A stretch of 64,000 nucleotides of DNA. Origin: Tsuneonella amylolytica (GTDB lineage Bacteria > Pseudomonadota > Alphaproteobacteria > Sphingomonadales > Sphingomonadaceae). The notes beneath the pieces are model-generated. The model was given only the letters and a program-made list of their open reading frames with translations, was not told where the DNA came from and did no database searches. This document shows positions 9,614 through 18,085 of this stretch, piece after piece (position 1 is the first letter of the stretch; each line of letters starts with the position of its first letter). The position numbers and the translations under genes are program-made. The stretch lies in NCBI RefSeq assembly GCF_003626915.1, contig NZ_CP032570.1:1550001-1614000 (forward strand), written 5' to 3'.

Positions 9614-10320
9614 CAGGCGCCCTTGCGCGCGGCCTCGAGCGCCTCGATCAGACGGTCCCGGCCGACCGCTCCGGAGAATACCGCCTCGCCGGCGACCCAG
9701 CTCGGTGTGCCTTCGAAGCCGAGCTTGCGGGCAAGGTCGATGTTCTTCTGCAATTCGAAAGTCGCGGCGGGCGAGGCGGCGAACTCGCGCGCCGCCGCCA
9801 TGTCGAGCCCTGCCGCCTTTGCGGCGGCCTCGATCGTGGCGGGGCTGGGCTGGCCGGCGGCGAACATCGCATCGTGGAAGGCGGCGTACTTGCCCTGCCG
9901 CGCGGCGGCGAGCGCCATGCGCGCGGCGGCTTCGCTGTCGCCCTGGAAGATCGGCCATTCGCGCATCACCACGCGCGCGTCGGGGTTTTCGGCCAGCAGC
10001 GCCTTCACGTCGGCGACCGACTCGCGGCAGAACCCGCAGCCGTAATCGGAGAATTCGACCAGCGTCACCTTGCCGTCGGGATTGCCGAGGACCGCGCCGG
10101 GGAACGGGCGTTCGACCTCGCCCGAGAGATCGCCCAGCCGCTTCGCCGCTTCGGCCCGCTGGTAGTTCTCGGCCATCTCGGGCAAGATTTCCGGGTGGGC
10201 GAGCATGTATTCGCGCACCGAGTTGCTGGCGAGCCCACTCATCGCGAAGAGCCACGCTCCGGCGAAACCGAAGACCAGCGATACGATCGCGACGGGAAGC
10301 AGGCGGACGGCGCTGGACAT
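9613..10320 (-). CDS. DsbA family thioredoxin-like protein
   Basis: Periplasmic thiol oxidoreductase of the DsbA/DSBA-like (BdbD, Com1) type. It has an N-terminal membrane anchor or signal (residues 5-27), a helical N-terminal extension with AHPEILPEM as in Com1-like proteins, then the thioredoxin fold with redox motif Cys95-Gly-Phe-Cys98 (DYGCGFC) and the cis-Pro loop GFEGTPSWV near the end. The start was set at the ATG giving MSSAVRLL, since the longer frame runs into the neighbour's coding region. It overlaps the downstream peptidase start and lies 13 bp after the BepA-like gene. Confidence 0.93.
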   Translation of the reverse strand: MSSAVRLLPVAIVSLVFGFAGAWLFAMSGLASNSVREYMLAHPEILPEMAENYQRAEAAKRLGDLSGEVERPFPGAVLGNPDGKVTLVEFSDYGCGFCRESVADVKALLAENPDARVVMREWPIFQGDSEAAARMALAAARQGKYAAFHDAMFAAGQPSPATIEAAAKAAGLDMAAAREFAASPAATFELQKNIDLARKLGFEGTPSWVAGEAVFSGAVGRDRLIEALEAARKGA

Positions 10321-10333
10321 GTCGCAGGCAGCG

Positions 10334-11686
10334 CTACTTGCGCTTCTCCTCGCGTTCAAGCGCGGCGCGCGCTTCGAACTCGATGTCCTGTGCGCGCAGG
10401 GCATCGGGGGTGCCGGCGGGAAGCCCGGCCTGCGCCGCCTTCGCGCTGCGCAGCGCCTCGGCATAGCGGCCCGACAGCACTTGCTGTTCGGCGCTCGCCA
10501 GCCGGGCGCGCGGCATGTCGTTCTGGCCGGCATAGATCACGCCGAGCTGATACCAGGCGAAGGGATTCATCCGGTCGCGGGAGACGGCGGCCTTCAGCAC
10601 GGTCTCGGCCTCGGCATAGTGCGCCGGGTCTTCGGTCGCGATGAGGGCGTGGCCGAACGTCGCGGCGATCAGCGGCTGGTTGTTGGTGAGCGCGGTCGCG
10701 CGGCGCAGCGGCTCGATCGCCTGGTCGGGCTTCCCCGATTCAAGCAGCACCTGCCCCGCAAGCTCGAGGTAGTACGGATTGTCGGGATCGTCCGCCAGCA
10801 GCGCCTCGGTCTCGGCCAGCGACTTGTCCATCAGCGCCTGCTTGTGGAAGGCGTAGGCGCGGGCATAGTGCGCGGCATCGGAGCGGTCGCTCGCCGGATA
10901 GGCGCGCAAGGTTCGCTCGGGTTCCTGGATGTAGCCGGCAAGCTTCGCCTTCACCTGCTCAAACCGCGACTGCAGCTTGGGGTCGTCGGGCACCGTCCAT
11001 GCGGGATCGGCGGAATATTCGTCGGTCAGGCGGGTGATGCGTTCGCTCGAGAGCGGGTGGGTCGACACGAAGGCGTTGTCGTCGTCCGGCGTGACGCCGT
11101 AGCGAAATTCCATGTTCTGCAGCTTCTTGAAGAAGCTCAGCGATCCGCGGCCCGAAATGCCCGCTTTCGAAAGGTATTCGGCGCCCGCGGCGTCGGCGGC
11201 GCTTTCCTGCACCCGGCTGAAGGCGAGATACTTGCCCAGCGCCGCGCGCTGGCCCGCCATCATCACCCCCATCGCAGCGTCGCCCGCGCCCGCCGCCGCG
11301 GCGGCGAGGCCGATCAGCAGCGACAGGATCGAAATCCGCCCCGCGCCCTTCGCGCCCGAATCGTTGATCACGTGGCCGCCGGTGATGTGGCCCAGTTCGT
11401 GCGCGATAACGCCTTGGACTTCGTTGGCGGTCTCCGCCTTCTTGATCAGACCCGAATGGATATAGACCGCCTGTCCGCCGGCGACGAACGCATTCACGCT
11501 GTCGTCGTTCACCAGCACGATCTCGACATTGCCAGGCTTCAGGCCCGCTGCTTCGACCAGCGGGCGGGCCATGTCGTTCAGCAACGCCTCGGTCTCGGCA
11601 TCGCGAAGGATCGACTGCGCCGCGGCGGGCTGCGCCACCAGGGTGGCGGCCGCGGCGACGGCGAGCAGTTTGGCGATCGGGCGCAT
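10334..11686 (-). CDS. M48 family metalloprotease with TPR tail (BepA-like)
   Basis: Periplasmic zinc protease resembling BepA/YfgC, which takes part in outer-membrane protein and LPS-transporter quality control. The 450-residue precursor has a signal peptide (cleavage after AAAQ), the M48 site HELGH (His96, Glu97, His100) with third ligand in QESAADAAG, a hydrophobic hairpin rich in Gly/Ala (about 117-140), and C-terminal tetratricopeptide repeats (about 270-430). The start is the ATG at MRPIAKLL, chosen for the clear signal peptide. It heads the run with the DsbA-like protein and the second peptidase. Confidence 0.94.
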   Translation of the reverse strand: MRPIAKLLAVAAAATLVAQPAAAQSILRDAETEALLNDMARPLVEAAGLKPGNVEIVLVNDDSVNAFVAGGQAVYIHSGLIKKAETANEVQGVIAHELGHITGGHVINDSGAKGAGRISILSLLIGLAAAAAGAGDAAMGVMMAGQRAALGKYLAFSRVQESAADAAGAEYLSKAGISGRGSLSFFKKLQNMEFRYGVTPDDDNAFVSTHPLSSERITRLTDEYSADPAWTVPDDPKLQSRFEQVKAKLAGYIQEPERTLRAYPASDRSDAAHYARAYAFHKQALMDKSLAETEALLADDPDNPYYLELAGQVLLESGKPDQAIEPLRRATALTNNQPLIAATFGHALIATEDPAHYAEAETVLKAAVSRDRMNPFAWYQLGVIYAGQNDMPRARLASAEQQVLSGRYAEALRSAKAAQAGLPAGTPDALRAQDIEFEARAALEREEKRK

Positions 11687-11697
11687 CGGGTCGCGGT

Positions 11698-12654
11698 CTA
11701 GCGGTCCGGGCGCTGAACCGGAACTGAAGCCGATGGCGCTCCCGCGCCCGGATCGCTCAGGAAGGCGAGCAGCGGACGCAATACCTTGCCGTTCTGCGCG
11801 AAGGGTTTCGACAGGCCCATCACCACGCCCGCATGGCCCATGCCCTCGTACTCGATCGCGCGCACGCTCCCCCCCTTCGCCTCCAGTGCTGCCGCGAGCC
11901 GGCGCGAATTGCGCACCCGCACGACATCGTCGGCGGTGCCGTGCATCAACAGCAGCGGCGGCGCGCCAGCGCAGGCGAAGGTGATTGGCTGGGTCGCGGC
12001 GGGATCGGGCGCGTTGCCGAGCGCGTTCACGGCCGAATCGCTGGTGAAGGGATAGAAGTCCGCCGGGCCCGCGAGGCTGACGGTGCCGGCGATCCGCCCC
12101 ATCGGTACGCCCACCCCTTCCAGCCATTGCGGGTCGAGAGTCAGCATGGTGACGTTGTAAGCACCTGCGGAGTGGCCTATCAGGGCGACCTGCGCCGTTC
12201 GCGCGCCCGCCGCGCCCGCGTGATCGAGCGTCCAGCGCACCCCGGCGGCGGTATCCTGCAGCATCGCCGGGAAGCGTCCGCCGTCACTCACCAGCCGGTA
12301 TCCCACGAGCGCGGTGGCATAGCCGTTGTCGGCCAGCGTCCGCGCGACGAAGCGATAGCTCGCCGTATCGCCCGAATGCCACCCGCCGCCATAGACGAAG
12401 ATCGCCAGCGGCCAGCCGCCCTGCGGTGCGCGGCCTTCGGGCACCCAGAGTTCGACATTCTGGTTCCTGACCTGTCCATAGGTGCCGTCTGCCGCCAACC
12501 GCATGCCGGTCTCGCGGGGGAAACGGGCGTCGATCCAGTCGAGCGTGGCGGCCGATCCGCGCGCCACCGCCCAGCGCCACGCGCCGAAGCCGGCCAGCGC
12601 CAGCAGCCCGGCCACCACCGCAGTCGTCATCAGCCACCTCCTGGTACGCGTCAT
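11698..12654 (-). CDS. Alpha/beta hydrolase (esterase/lipase-like, membrane anchored)
   Basis: A 318-residue alpha/beta hydrolase with an N-terminal membrane segment or signal (residues 6-28). The nucleophile elbow is GHSAGAYN, the oxyanion loop YGGGWHSGD, and the acid and histidine are likely in HGTADDVV and GMGHAG. This layout matches the hormone-sensitive-lipase/carboxylesterase group that faces the periplasm. Its ATG overlaps the stop of the upstream APP1-type phosphatase gene, and it lies 11 bp before the BepA-like start, so it is part of the same long transcript. The substrate is unknown. Confidence 0.9.
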   Translation of the reverse strand: MTRTRRWLMTTAVVAGLLALAGFGAWRWAVARGSAATLDWIDARFPRETGMRLAADGTYGQVRNQNVELWVPEGRAPQGGWPLAIFVYGGGWHSGDTASYRFVARTLADNGYATALVGYRLVSDGGRFPAMLQDTAAGVRWTLDHAGAAGARTAQVALIGHSAGAYNVTMLTLDPQWLEGVGVPMGRIAGTVSLAGPADFYPFTSDSAVNALGNAPDPAATQPITFACAGAPPLLLMHGTADDVVRVRNSRRLAAALEAKGGSVRAIEYEGMGHAGVVMGLSKPFAQNGKVLRPLLAFLSDPGAGAPSASVPVQRPDR

Positions 12655-13766
12655 GCCTCGGGCTCCTTCGTCTGCACCGTCTTCACGATCTGCGCCGTCT
12701 CGCCCGCGGTCGAGATGCCGTTGGCGCGCAGGAACTCGGCCCCCGTGGCGAAGTCGTCGCCGAGCCACAGCGGTACGCCCGCAGCCTCGATCGCGGCCTT
12801 TCCGGCCAGTTCCTCGGGCGAGAGGGGGCCTGCCCCGGTGCGGATGAAGACCGCCGCGATCCGCCCCGGATTCGCCTCGACCGTGGCGGCGTAGGCGGGA
12901 AGGTCGCCCTGCGTGTCGTCACCGATCAGCGCGAACCGCATCGCGGGATAGAACGACAGCAGCCGGTCGAGCGCGCCGCGCTTGTGATCGCCGTGACTGG
13001 CCGAACCGAAGGTCGCGCGGTTGAGGCCCCAGTCGCGCAGCAGCAGCGGCCCCAGCGGCAGGTTGCGGCTCTGCTGGAACGCCACGAGATATTGGAACAA
13101 ATTCCAAGGGGACGACGAGACGTAGAAGAACGGCCGGTGCGTGGCGGCGAAGTGCGCGCCCGCACGGTCCTTGTCGGTCGCCTCTGGCGCTACCACGACC
13201 GCCCCTCCGCCGATCGCGCCGTAAAAGCCATCGGCACCGGGCACCGCGATCCGTTCGGCGGGCAACTGGGCGACCACGCGGCGCCAGTTGCGCAATATGG
13301 CCCGCGGCCCGCCGGTGATGCCGGTTTCCACGATCGTGTCGTCGATGTCGGATATGACGGCGAGTTTCGTGACCGTGCCGGGGGCGAGGACGTATGCTTC
13401 GGCGCACTGCGGCCCTTCCGGCGCGACCCAGTGCATCAGGGCGATCTCCCAGGCGGGATCGGCCTCAAGCGGCCAGTGGGGATCGAGCGCCACGTCGAAG
13501 TGGACGTACCCTTCGCCGTCGGACACCGCGCGTCGCTCGATAACGGTGCCGTCCGGCCCCTTCAGTTCCAGCCGCACCTCGAGGCCGGCGACCTCGCGGC
13601 TCGCGAACTGTTCGATCATCGTGCGCATTGCGCGAACGCGCCCGGTTTTCTCGAACGTGGCCGTTCGCCGCCGGCGCAAGGCGCGGCCCGATATCGTCAG
13701 GCGATCGGTGCTACGCCAGCCGAAATAGGGCTGCACAAGGACGGGCGCGGGATCGAACAACGACAC
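12651..13766 (-). CDS. APP1/DUF2183 phosphatase-domain protein
   Basis: A 371-residue protein with a C-terminal HAD-like phosphatase domain of the DUF2183 type, related to yeast App1 phosphatidate phosphatase. The nucleophile motif is SDIDDTIVET (about residue 140), with SSSPWNL and the late GDDTQGD acid motif; the N-terminal 120 residues form the usual beta-rich accessory domain. It may act on phospholipid or a phospho-substrate at the membrane, but no signal peptide is evident. The GTG start lies exactly at the foot of a 12-bp hairpin, and a later in-frame ATG (residue 47) would be an alternative. Confidence 0.87.
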   Translation of the reverse strand: MSLFDPAPVLVQPYFGWRSTDRLTISGRALRRRRTATFEKTGRVRAMRTMIEQFASREVAGLEVRLELKGPDGTVIERRAVSDGEGYVHFDVALDPHWPLEADPAWEIALMHWVAPEGPQCAEAYVLAPGTVTKLAVISDIDDTIVETGITGGPRAILRNWRRVVAQLPAERIAVPGADGFYGAIGGGAVVVAPEATDKDRAGAHFAATHRPFFYVSSSPWNLFQYLVAFQQSRNLPLGPLLLRDWGLNRATFGSASHGDHKRGALDRLLSFYPAMRFALIGDDTQGDLPAYAATVEANPGRIAAVFIRTGAGPLSPEELAGKAAIEAAGVPLWLGDDFATGAEFLRANGISTAGETAQIVKTVQTKEPEA

Positions 13767-13795
13767 GCCCGCCTCGCTAGCGGGCGAGGCGGGCG
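13766..13795. promoter_or_regulatory. Strong hairpin covering the DUF2183 gene start
   Basis: A perfect 12-bp stem (13766-13777 with 13784-13795) with a 6-nt loop lies between the PAS protein gene and the DUF2183 gene. On the minus strand the GAGG that would serve as ribosome site and the first base of the GTG start are inside the stem. No T-run follows, so it is a weak candidate for a terminator and a fair candidate for translational control. Confidence 0.5.
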
Positions 13796-13829
13796 CGTCA
13801 TAGGCCGGATTTCGCCAACGCAGCCGGTG

Positions 13830-15755
13830 TCAGGCGACGAGCTTGCGCGCGACCCGCTCGACCAGCGGCACGTCGGCCACTTCGCCCAGCACCACGACCT
13901 CGCCCGCCACGCGGCGAATCACCACGACCGCGAACTCCTCGCCCTCGGCCGGAATGTCCTCGAAACCCATCGGCGCGATCGCGCGCAGCTTGCGGGCGAG
14001 TGCCTCGCGCGGGGTCTCGCGGACGGCGGCGTCGGCGCTCTTGCGCGCGGCACGTTCGGCCTGGACCACACCCTTGAGGCCGCCTTCGGCCCGCGACAGG
14101 AAATCCGCCAGCGCGCCGCGCTCGATCCCCTCGCGATGCGCGAAGCTGAGGACCGAGGCGTATTCGGCGATGCGGGTCTTGTCGTAATCGGCACCGAATA
14201 CGAGCTTGACGACCGGGGTCATCGGCGCGCGGTCCTGCATGGTGAGGCCGCTGTCCTCGACCAGCTCGGCGAACTCCTGCGGCTCGGCCTGCGCGGCCAG
14301 GCTGAAATCGTAGGCGCGGCCGACCGCGGCGTAAAGCGCGCTGCGGCTGCGATCTTCGCTGCTCTTCGCCGCCAGCGCCAGTTCGCGGGCCGCGGCAAGG
14401 CAATCGTGCATGCCCGATTCGTCGCCGGTCGCGGCGAGCGCGGGCTGCGGTGCGGGCTCGGCCATCCCGGCGGATGCAAGGTTTTGCGTCTGCGCGGCAG
14501 CGGAATAATCGGCTTCGAGCGGAAGCGACGCTCCCGTTTCGAGCGCTACCGGTTCGCTTGTCTCGGGCTCGTAAGCCTCGGGAACCGCGAAGGCGGGTTC
14601 ATCGGCGGCAGCCTCGTCCTCGACCGCCTCGGTCAGCTCGAACGGTTCGTCCGCGAAGTCGTCGTCGATTCCGGCGTATGACGCGTCTTCACCGAGTTCG
14701 TATGGCTGCGACTCCAGCGTCGCGCCGTCGTCGTCCGCGATGTCGTCCGCGCTGCGAAGCGGGGTGTGCCGGCCGAGCCATTTGGCCACCGGGTCCTCGT
14801 CGTCGTCGCCGAAATCGTCGTCGTCCTCGTCGAAGTCGGCGCGCGCGGGTGTGCCGCCGCCGAGCGAGAGAAGCGATCCGAACCGGTTCGCGCTTTCGGG
14901 CTCGTCGTCGACCGCCTCGATCGCCTCGTAAAGACCGGCCTCGTCGCCATCGTCCTCGCCATCGTCCTCGCCGTCATCGTGAATGCCGCCGCCGAACGCG
15001 GGCTGGGGAAAGCGATCCTCGGCCGGCTTCGTCGCCAGCGGGGATACCGGCACGCCGGCGGCGCCGAGCGGCGCGGAAACGGTTCCCGGGCCATCGGCCC
15101 AGTCGGTCACCGGGGCGGGGCTGCGCGGACGGTCGTCCATGGTGGCTTCGATCATGTCGGTATCGTCTTCGAGCGCGCTGTCGATCTCGAGCAGGAGCTC
15201 GTCGCTGGTCAGCTGGTCGGCCACCTCCTTCCAGTTGATGACGCCGTAGATGAAGTCGATGGTGTCGTCGTCGCTGGAGTACGGCAGCAGGATGCCGCGA
15301 TAGAGGATCGTCGCGCCGCGCTGGTTTACGAACTCAGCCTCGAACCCGATCGGTGCCTGGTTGGCCAGGATCTGCATGTAGTGGTCGGTGATGCGACTGA
15401 GCAGCGAGCGGCTGGGCACATCGCCGAGCCTGCCGATCGACGGGTCGATGTCGCATTCGCGGCCGAGCTCGGTCCCGAGGAAGCGAATCGCCGGATCGTC
15501 GATCCCGTTGGTGAAGTCGAGCAGGACCGAATAGGGCCCGAAATCGCCGAGCGACGCCGGATCGAGATCCTCGATCGAGGGGAAGTTTCCGTCGCCCAAG
15601 AGGCCGGCCCAGTGGTTGTAGGCGCGTACCTGCATGCGGCGCTCGTCCTGGCCGATGGGGCTCGGCGGCGGTTCGCGCACCGCCTCCTCCTCGCCGACGC
15701 CGAAATCGTCCTCGTCGTAGTCGACCAGTCCGAACTGAGCCCGCAGGTTATCCAT
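13830..15755 (-). CDS. PAS-domain protein with long acidic linker
   Basis: A 641-residue, probably cytoplasmic protein. Residues about 40-180 resemble the PAS-type domain seen in alphaproteobacterial proteins (segments NHWAGLLGDGNFPS, IRFLGTELGREC, PIGFEAEF). Residues about 195-420 are strikingly acidic and of low complexity, with runs of Asp/Glu such as DEDDDDFGDDDED, and probably disordered. The last 210 residues are Ala-rich helical and carry a conserved-looking end (MGFEDIPAEGEEFAVVVIRR). I do not recognise a catalytic module. The organisation suggests a sensor joined to an effector by a flexible linker. It is transcribed ahead of the DUF2183 gene. Confidence 0.8.
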   Translation of the reverse strand: MDNLRAQFGLVDYDEDDFGVGEEEAVREPPPSPIGQDERRMQVRAYNHWAGLLGDGNFPSIEDLDPASLGDFGPYSVLLDFTNGIDDPAIRFLGTELGRECDIDPSIGRLGDVPSRSLLSRITDHYMQILANQAPIGFEAEFVNQRGATILYRGILLPYSSDDDTIDFIYGVINWKEVADQLTSDELLLEIDSALEDDTDMIEATMDDRPRSPAPVTDWADGPGTVSAPLGAAGVPVSPLATKPAEDRFPQPAFGGGIHDDGEDDGEDDGDEAGLYEAIEAVDDEPESANRFGSLLSLGGGTPARADFDEDDDDFGDDDEDPVAKWLGRHTPLRSADDIADDDGATLESQPYELGEDASYAGIDDDFADEPFELTEAVEDEAAADEPAFAVPEAYEPETSEPVALETGASLPLEADYSAAAQTQNLASAGMAEPAPQPALAATGDESGMHDCLAAARELALAAKSSEDRSRSALYAAVGRAYDFSLAAQAEPQEFAELVEDSGLTMQDRAPMTPVVKLVFGADYDKTRIAEYASVLSFAHREGIERGALADFLSRAEGGLKGVVQAERAARKSADAAVRETPREALARKLRAIAPMGFEDIPAEGEEFAVVVIRRVAGEVVVLGEVADVPLVERVARKLVA

Positions 15756-15913
15756 GACCCGTTGTTACCCCCAAACATCGGGCGCGGTGCGCGCCCCAGG
15801 ATGCGATGGACCGGGTTTGGGGGAGGCGTGGTAAACATCCCGTTAAAGTTGCGCCGACGACCTGAGCGAAGTCGTCCCGCCGCCGCGCTGCCTTGAAGAT
15901 CAGGGGCGCAGGA

Positions 15914-16348
15914 TCAGAACATGTACCGCATGTCGATCGCCATGCTGACGTCACGCGCGCCCACGGCGAAGACGGCGTCGTCGTACTTCGGCGGGGCCAT
16001 CCGGACCGGCGCATCGCGCGAGAAGCCGAACCCTTCCTTCGGCATCATGCCGAGCGCGCGGTCGGCCTTGCCGTTGTCGTTCTCGTCGTGAAGCAGCGCG
16101 ATGGCGTACTTGCCCGGTGTCACGTTGCGAAACACCAGCTTCTTCGCGTCGGCCGCCGGGACGACGAGGCGGTAGGATGCCGGATCGCCCGCGCATTTCG
16201 GGAAGCGGGCCGCGTTGGCCGTCATGCAGGCCCGCACCACGCCCTTGCCCGATCGCATGCCGCTGACCGACACGTTGACGTCGTGCGTCGGCGCGGCTGC
16301 CGTCAATCCCGTCGTCGCGGCTGCCGCCACGACGATCGCCGGAATCAC
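15914..16348 (-). CDS. DUF2141 family exported protein
   Basis: Small exported protein of the DUF2141 family, unknown function, often found next to lipid- or carotenoid-modifying genes. After a hydrophobic signal (residues 2-18) the 144-residue product shows the family pattern VRACMT, FRNVTPGKYAIALLHDENDNGK and a C-terminal FSRDAPVRMAPPKYDDA. The start is the GTG that overlaps the TGA of the upstream sterol desaturase gene (GTGA). The much longer frame is excluded because it would run antiparallel in phase through that gene. Confidence 0.85.
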   Translation of the reverse strand: MIPAIVVAAAATTGLTAAAPTHDVNVSVSGMRSGKGVVRACMTANAARFPKCAGDPASYRLVVPAADAKKLVFRNVTPGKYAIALLHDENDNGKADRALGMMPKEGFGFSRDAPVRMAPPKYDDAVFAVGARDVSMAIDMRYMF

Positions 16349-17058
16349 GGCGATGCCAGCCCGCGGTCGGTGCCGCACAGCTTGTCCCAGACGCGAAAAT
16401 AGAGGCCGTAGTTGCATCGGTAGAGGTCGTGATGTCGTTGGTGGTGGCTGGCGGTTATCAGCCATTCCCCTGCTTTTCCATGAACGATGCGGCGGGGGAA
16501 CATCTCCCACCCCATGTGATTGGTGACGCCCATTACGGTCATGACCGTCAGCACGACGCCCAGCATCGCGGCGTGGATCGGCACGAGGAAGACGAGCGCC
16601 GGAATGACCACCGCGCCCGTGATCGCCTCCCACGGATGGAAGCTCATCGCCGCCCATGCGGTGGGCGGGCGGCTGGCGTGATGGACCGCGTGCATCGTCT
16701 TGAACGGGCGCGGGCGATGCATGAACCGGTGGGTCCAGTAGAACCACGTGTCGTGCGCGAAAAGGTACAGAAGCACGCTGAGCGGCAGATACCACAGCGG
16801 ATAGTCCGTCCAGCCGGTGTAGATCCGGGTCCACCCGCGTTCCTGCCAGCCCCATGCGATGACGCCGGCCGGAATGCCGTAGATCGCCGCGGAGGCGAGC
16901 GACCAGCCGATCTCGCGGCGGATCTGGGGGCCGAGCGCGGCGTATTGGCCGGGGCGCACTCTGGTGGTCGCCCATGCGAACGCCCCGCTTGCGATCAGGT
17001 AGCGCACGGCGACGATCGCGGTCATCGCGGCGGCGGACAGGATGACGGCGGCAAGCAT
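16345..17058 (-). CDS. Sterol desaturase / fatty acid hydroxylase family protein
   Basis: Integral membrane di-iron oxygenase of the fatty acid hydroxylase superfamily. The 237-residue protein has about five hydrophobic segments and the three His boxes HDTWFYWTHRFMH, HAVHHASR and the late HHQRHH. The substrate could be a fatty acid, carotenoid or sterol-like lipid; the sequence does not say. The start at MLAAVI was chosen because the longer frame adds an Arg-rich stretch typical of frame shadow. It is coupled to the downstream DUF2141 gene. Confidence 0.92.
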   Translation of the reverse strand: MLAAVILSAAAMTAIVAVRYLIASGAFAWATTRVRPGQYAALGPQIRREIGWSLASAAIYGIPAGVIAWGWQERGWTRIYTGWTDYPLWYLPLSVLLYLFAHDTWFYWTHRFMHRPRPFKTMHAVHHASRPPTAWAAMSFHPWEAITGAVVIPALVFLVPIHAAMLGVVLTVMTVMGVTNHMGWEMFPRRIVHGKAGEWLITASHHQRHHDLYRCNYGLYFRVWDKLCGTDRGLASP

Positions 17059-17092
17059 CGCTGGCGAATCTAGAGCGCCGCGCACCCGCTGG

Positions 17093-17587
17093 CTAGCTGC
17101 CTTGGCCCCACGGCGCGCAATGCGGGTCCGACGCCACGACCTGACGCCGCAGCGCCGCGCGGGCGAGCCGCTCAACCTCCACCTTGCGCCGCGCCGGTGC
17201 GAGCGGGTGGCTGGGCGCGGGGCGGACGATCTCCGCATCGTACCCGTCGGCCACGATGACCCCGCAACAATCGGGCCTGAAATCGTCCCCTTCGAGGATC
17301 GCGCGATCGATCCCGGGGGGCACCCCCCAGTAGAACCGGTCGCAAAAATCGAGATAGTCGGGCCACTTGCCGTCGCCGACCAGATCCGCGCGGCTGACCT
17401 TGACCTCGACGATCACGATCCGTCCTTTCGGATCGACACCCATCAGGTCCGCCCGCCGCCCGTTGCGCAGCGGCATTTCGGGCAGGCACCAGATGTCGTT
17501 GCGGGCGAACAGCCGGCTGATACCGCGGCAGACGGCGATCGCGTCGTGCCGTTCCGAGGCGAGCGTCAGGGCAGGTGAATCGGGCAT
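17093..17587 (-). CDS. mmcB: MmcB family putative DNA-repair nuclease
   Basis: MmcB belongs to the LexA-controlled mismatch/mitomycin-response genes first noted in Caulobacter; it has a PD-(D/E)XK-like nuclease fold. The 164-residue product shows the family pattern RRADLMGVD...RIVIVEVKVS (nuclease-like Asp and E-V-K) and KWPDYLDFCDRFYWGVPP. No clear LexA box could be assigned by eye upstream. It stands alone between the hydroxylase and an unknown gene. Confidence 0.92.
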   Translation of the reverse strand: MPDSPALTLASERHDAIAVCRGISRLFARNDIWCLPEMPLRNGRRADLMGVDPKGRIVIVEVKVSRADLVGDGKWPDYLDFCDRFYWGVPPGIDRAILEGDDFRPDCCGVIVADGYDAEIVRPAPSHPLAPARRKVEVERLARAALRRQVVASDPHCAPWGQGS

Positions 17588-17645
17588 GCCGCCGAACTGG
17601 AACAGATGCGGAACGAGGTCAAGAGTCCCTCGATCCCGACGGCGG

Positions 17646-18047
17646 TCAGGCTTTCCTGAGCGGCCCCATACGGCCCTGTTCGGGGACCAGCGCGAGGAGC
17701 GCGGCGCGGGCGTGGTAATATTCGCGCCACAGCGTCAGCGCGGCGGCGGTCGGATCCTGCCCGCGTGCCGAGACAGCCAGCAGCGCCTTCACGCCGGGGG
17801 CCATCATCGCGGCAAGGTCGGCGACCCCGTTGGTCGCGAGTTCGAGACGCCAGCCGCCCGCGTCCTTGATGAGTGCAGGGAAGTTGCGCACCTGACCCGA
17901 CGGCTTTTCCGCCGCCAATCCGGCGAGTTGGGCCACTGCGCCCGCGGCATCTTGCAACGCCGCCCATTGCACGCTCATCGCGCTCGGGCTCCGCGCGGTG
18001 ACGCCGGCAGGACGAGCGGCGGAAAAGTCGGTCGGCTGGAGCGTCAT
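17646..18047 (-). CDS. Hypothetical Ala-rich cytoplasmic protein
   Basis: A 133-residue protein that I cannot assign to a family. It is Ala/Leu rich and predicted helical, with no signal or membrane segment. The start is the ATG at MTLQPTDFSA; the longer frame is a shadow of the neighbouring TPR gene. Coding quality (GC-rich third positions, 38 bp spacing to the upstream TPR gene, same strand) supports a real gene, probably co-transcribed with that gene. Confidence 0.7.
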   Translation of the reverse strand: MTLQPTDFSAARPAGVTARSPSAMSVQWAALQDAAGAVAQLAGLAAEKPSGQVRNFPALIKDAGGWRLELATNGVADLAAMMAPGVKALLAVSARGQDPTAAALTLWREYYHARAALLALVPEQGRMGPLRKA

Positions 18048-18085
18048 GGTGGCGCGATCGTTAACCGGATTCGCTTGCCAAATCG

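Noticed and set aside
14766-15896. Long plus-strand frame antisense to the PAS protein
   Set aside because: It is a codon-bias shadow: the composition is Arg/Val-Gly rich and has no domain features, while the minus frame has PAS and acidic-linker structure.
15914-16975. 353-residue frame covering DUF2141 and most of the desaturase
   Set aside because: Only the last 144 residues match DUF2141; the rest is out of phase with the clear desaturase gene.
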